Positions 61,171-64,000 of a stretch of DNA of 64,000 bases are shown one piece after another (position 1 is the first letter of the stretch; each line of letters begins with the position of its first letter). The notes beneath the pieces were generated by a model. That model did no database searches. It was given only the letters and a program-made list of their open reading frames with translations, and was not told the DNA's origin. The stretch comes from Nissolia schottii. Taxonomy: Eukaryota > Streptophyta > Magnoliopsida > Fabales > Fabaceae. Location: positions 78,588 to 142,587 of the forward strand of contig QANU01016745.1 in NCBI GenBank assembly GCA_003254905.1, read 5' to 3'. The translations under genes were made by a program, and so were the position numbers.

Positions 61171-62183
61171 GAGAAATTCATCGGGGGCTCCAAAAATCAT
61201 AAAACTTAACCACCCCTCTAGATTTTTCATGTAGAACCCAAAAATAATATTGGTTTTTCATGATAAAAATCTCAACCCTTAGTTTTCACTCAAACTCCCT
61301 CTTTTCATATCTTAAACCTAAGCATACTTAAATTCCGACAAATCACAGGTAATCACCAGCAGTTTTTCAGACAACAACAACATATACCTAACAATGTTCA
61401 TACATAAACATGCATAAACCACATCAAGAGTGGTCACCAAGAGTTGCCCACATCATACATACACATAGCACATACATACTATATTTTTCTACATAAAACA
61501 TATAACACACATTGATCACCAAGGTGGTGATTAAGACAAGTTTTACCCACTTCCTAAGAAGGTTGTTGGTGAAGAGAGTGTTGAGGAGAGAGTTCCCAAC
61601 AATGCTTGAGAAACCAAGCTTGATTCCTCCTTCCTTTGAAAATGGAGACTATGGTGATTTGTTTCTTATGAGGGAAGTAAGCTTAAGTTTCTAGGGAGAA
61701 CAAGATAATGCTCTACTCTAGTTTTTGAGTGAAAGAAAATGAGAAGAGGATGAGGAGGCTTGTGGCTTGGTGGTGTTGCTTTTGGCTTAGGGGAATAAGG
61801 CAAGAATGCCTAAGTTTCTCTTGGTGGCAATGGTGTGTTCTTTGGAAGCTTGGCTCTTTGGCTTTGGAGAAAAATTGTGAAGAAGAAGAAGAAGAAAGTG
61901 AAAATGGGAATGGGGCTGCTGAGTGTGAGGTTTGTGAAGGGAAATTTTGGAAAAAATTGAATTAAAATGGATTAAATGAATTAGGAGTAATGATGGGTGA
62001 ATAGTGAAGAGTATGGCCTAAGGTATGGTTGATTGTAAGTGTATAAGAGAGTGGTTAGTGGGGGTATGGTGCTGAATTTGAGTGTTTCATCCATGTAAGG
62101 ATGAGGTCTTTCACTAAAAATTGGTTCGTGTTTGGTCGTTAACTGTCTGTGTACGTGTATGATCACGTGCGCGAAAAATTAAC

Positions 62184-62184
62184 N
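62184..62184. other. Single N: probable collapsed gap
   Basis: Relative to copy 2 (53260-53340), about 75-85 bp are missing here, between the ttaac and the aaggtactcg that abut the N. Confidence 0.85.
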
Positions 62185-62439
62185 CTAAGGTACTCGTAAT
62201 TTTTCTTTCGTAAAAGTGTATTTTATGGGTACCTTTGATATGTAATTAAATTCTGACGACGACTGAAAATCGGTTCAAATCTCGCAAAATTCCGCGAGAT
62301 CGCGAAACCATTATTTTGACTGTTATTTTTAGAAAATAAATTTTGTGATTTAATTTTTCAGTCTAAATAAATGGCTCGTATATTTATTTATCACGCGAAA
62401 TTCTCTTAAGAAAAAAACGGGATGTTAAACTATGCACGC

Positions 62440-62760
62440 TCGCAGCTTTCTTTGCCATCTCCACCTTCCCTGGGCCCCAAGCCCTTGACATTCCATGAAA
62501 GTAATTTCTTCAAGGAATATGGCACATACCTGCCCTGACTACAACCTTCTTATTCTTTATTTCCAATCTTCTTTGTTTCCTCAGGATCGGCTTCTTCTTT
62601 TCCTTTCTTGCCCTTTGTTTTTCCTTAATGTAATCGACTAGCGAATCTTCATCAGCAACAACTTATATAGCAAGTTCTTTCCCAAAGTTTCACGTTTCCC
62701 GAACAAGGTACCCAAACACGTCGTCCTCTTCTTCTTCCATTTGATGATTTTGATTTGTCA
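62440..62760 (-). mobile_element. LINE fragment: start of ORF2 endonuclease
   Basis: On the minus strand KKLLSWNVKGLGPR (about 62510-62468) is the typical N-terminal motif of plant L1-type ORF2 endonuclease. The upstream part (62760-62520) is Lys/Glu-rich without a clear frame. Only this edge of the element remains next to the family L copy 3 border. Confidence 0.5.
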
Positions 62761-62769
62761 ATAATTAAG

Positions 62770-63384
62770 CAAAATTTCAACTTAACCCATATTAACATAA
62801 TTGATAAATTGTATTCCCAAACAAAAGTTTATATTATCTTCAAAGAAATTTTGAGGAAATCAACATCCAATTATTTGTGGTTAGAAAACTGATTGAAAAG
62901 AACAAGATATTTACGTGGTATTTGGGTTTTGATTATGGTGGCAAGATACATAGCGCATGCAAGAAGAGCTGTTTGCCTACACGTTGGTATGCAAGCTTTC
63001 AAAGGAAAATTTTACAACATCTTAGACCATTGACATCAAATAGGGCCTCTTCTCCCATCTTCACCTAACCTCAACCCACAGAAACTGATGGCGCACGCAG
63101 TTTATTTATAATTAGTTGTTAGTACCTGCAGCCATCGAACTCTTCTTTGAATGATTTTTTCCCCCTTTTTTTAGAGAAAAATTTGTGGAGAAAGAAAATG
63201 ACATGCATCATGGTGTGTTAATAAATCATGATAACGAACATACAATTTTAAATCCCATGATTTACCTCATGATGCAAACCATGACTTCATATACGATTGA
63301 GACTGTGGAGTGGGTATAAATTTGAAGGAAGCAAGCATTCGATATGCATGCATGTCAAACTTAACGCATTTAAATAATAATAAA
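62770..63384. other. Intergenic DNA, no gene
   Basis: No domain in any frame; the 63-codon plus frame at 62877-63068 shows nothing recognisable. Confidence 0.45.
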
Positions 63385-63898
63385 GCTTAAATATGTTTTA
63401 GATTCATGATAAATATGTCTGAGATTTGGTTTAGGCCCCTAAAAATTATTTGTTTAGTTCAAATATATCATAAATTGTATGATTTAGTTATAAATTGTCT
63501 TTAGTTGGATTTGATGGTTTTAGTCATCGTCATAACTAAAAATAATGTGACTAATAAAGTATTGTCACATCAACAATGTTATGTGAGTAAACTAAACTCA
63601 ATTGACCCATAACCAGACACAAACTCAATCCATAATCTGCTATTTGGTCTGATTTTGGGTGGTAGATAAGTCATGATTTGGAGATAAATCTGGGTCAAAT
63701 AATGAGGTAAGGACTAGAGTATGGGTTGAGTGAGTTTATTTTGCTTAATTGCATTGTTAGCGTAGCACTTCATTAGTCACATTAATAGTTAAGAGAGTCT
63801 CTCTAACGACAGAGATTAAAACCAAAAAATTAATTTTTTAGAGACCTAAACTAAATCTCCAAAATTTAATTTGTCAGGAATCCAAAACATATTTAGGC
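63385..63898. mobile_element. 514-bp long-TIR non-autonomous DNA element
   Basis: Left gcttaaatatgttttagatt, then gagatttggtttaggcccct; right agagacctaaactaaatctc, then tccaaaacatatttaggc. The ends are inverse over about 90 bp with mismatches. Interior (63560-63760) non-coding. The terminus AAATATGTTTT is shared with 47220 and, diverged, with 44600-44700. Confidence 0.7.
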
Positions 63899-64000
63899 AA
63901 AAAAAAATTCTAAAGCATTTAAATATTTTAATCCTCTTCTATTTTGCTGAGAAAAGGGGAGATGTTCATGACTTTTCAAAGATTATATATGTATTTGGGC

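Larger units (their letters stand above)
58674..62427 (+). mobile_element. Large solo-LTR-like element, family L, copy 3 (about 3.75 kb)
   Basis: Begins TGTAACACCCCTGCTAGC and ends AACGGGATGTTA. Internal marks shared with copies 1 and 2 include the tctcgcaaaattccgc stretch near 62280 and the ggtactcgtaatttt stretch at 62188. It contains two tandem arrays (59610-60130 and 60473-61170) and an N at 62184. No gag or pol. A matching 5-bp target duplication was not found, so one end may be rearranged. Confidence 0.6.

Noticed and set aside
1-64000. Search for tRNA or rRNA genes
   Set aside because: The B-box-like sequences found (4068, 29755, 45858) belong to SINE-type units without a cloverleaf; no rRNA text was recognised.

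Overview
This window is plant nuclear DNA, most likely from a legume. The evidence is GT-AG introns, two eudicot-style genes with compact exons, AT-rich intergenic DNA, and repeats whose ends read like the dispersed 'AAATATGTTTTTAGTCCCTG' type common in legume genomes. The legume assignment is an inference. No prokaryotic, organellar, tRNA, rRNA or CRISPR feature was seen.

Only two host genes can be supported. (1) 1687-8751, plus strand, 11 exons: a 491-residue RCC1-repeat beta-propeller protein with seven WG-type blade motifs, an acidic N-terminus and a disordered insert carrying a KRRK patch. (2) 31280-36012, minus strand, 10 exons: a 672-residue atypical bHLH protein of the LHW/LHL group (bHLH155/EMB1444-like), with a long leader that holds several short upstream ORFs. 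Both models keep the reading frame across every junction.

The rest is a nested transposon landscape. 1-1100: palindromic foldback and a 200-bp direct duplication. 9.4-11.1 kb: a decayed hAT transposase (minus). 11.1-11.8 kb: a possible LTR. 11860-15045: a 3.2-kb solo-LTR-like element with a perfect 5-bp target duplication. 15.6-19.9 kb: a Ty3/gypsy (Athila/Tat-like) fossil (minus). 20-22.7 kb: more retroelement debris. 23-25 kb: AT-rich DNA with two small hairpin MITEs. 25.1-27.9 kb: a MULE (mudrA-type) transposon. 28281-29423: an almost exact 1143-bp copy of part of that MULE, bracketed by single Ns and therefore suspect as assembly. 37.5-38.05 kb: a LINE RNase H fragment. 38048-43997: a complete but decayed CACTA element with subterminal repeats. 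44-47 kb: MITEs and a SINE with a perfect 17-bp target duplication. 47.2-53.6 kb: an inverted-repeat element split by two copies of the same large LTR family. 54.5-58.7 kb: Ty1/copia fossils and a TRIM-like miniature. 58.7-62.4 kb: a third large LTR-like copy containing two tandem-repeat arrays. 62.4-64 kb: a LINE 5' fragment and a 514-bp long-TIR element.

The two host genes show no functional link; they are simply neighbours about 22 kb apart. I see no convincing new biological system. The most rewarding items are the large LTR family with internal arrays, the recurrent palindromic TCTCGCGYGAGA clusters, the leader uORFs of the bHLH gene, and the N-bracketed duplication.
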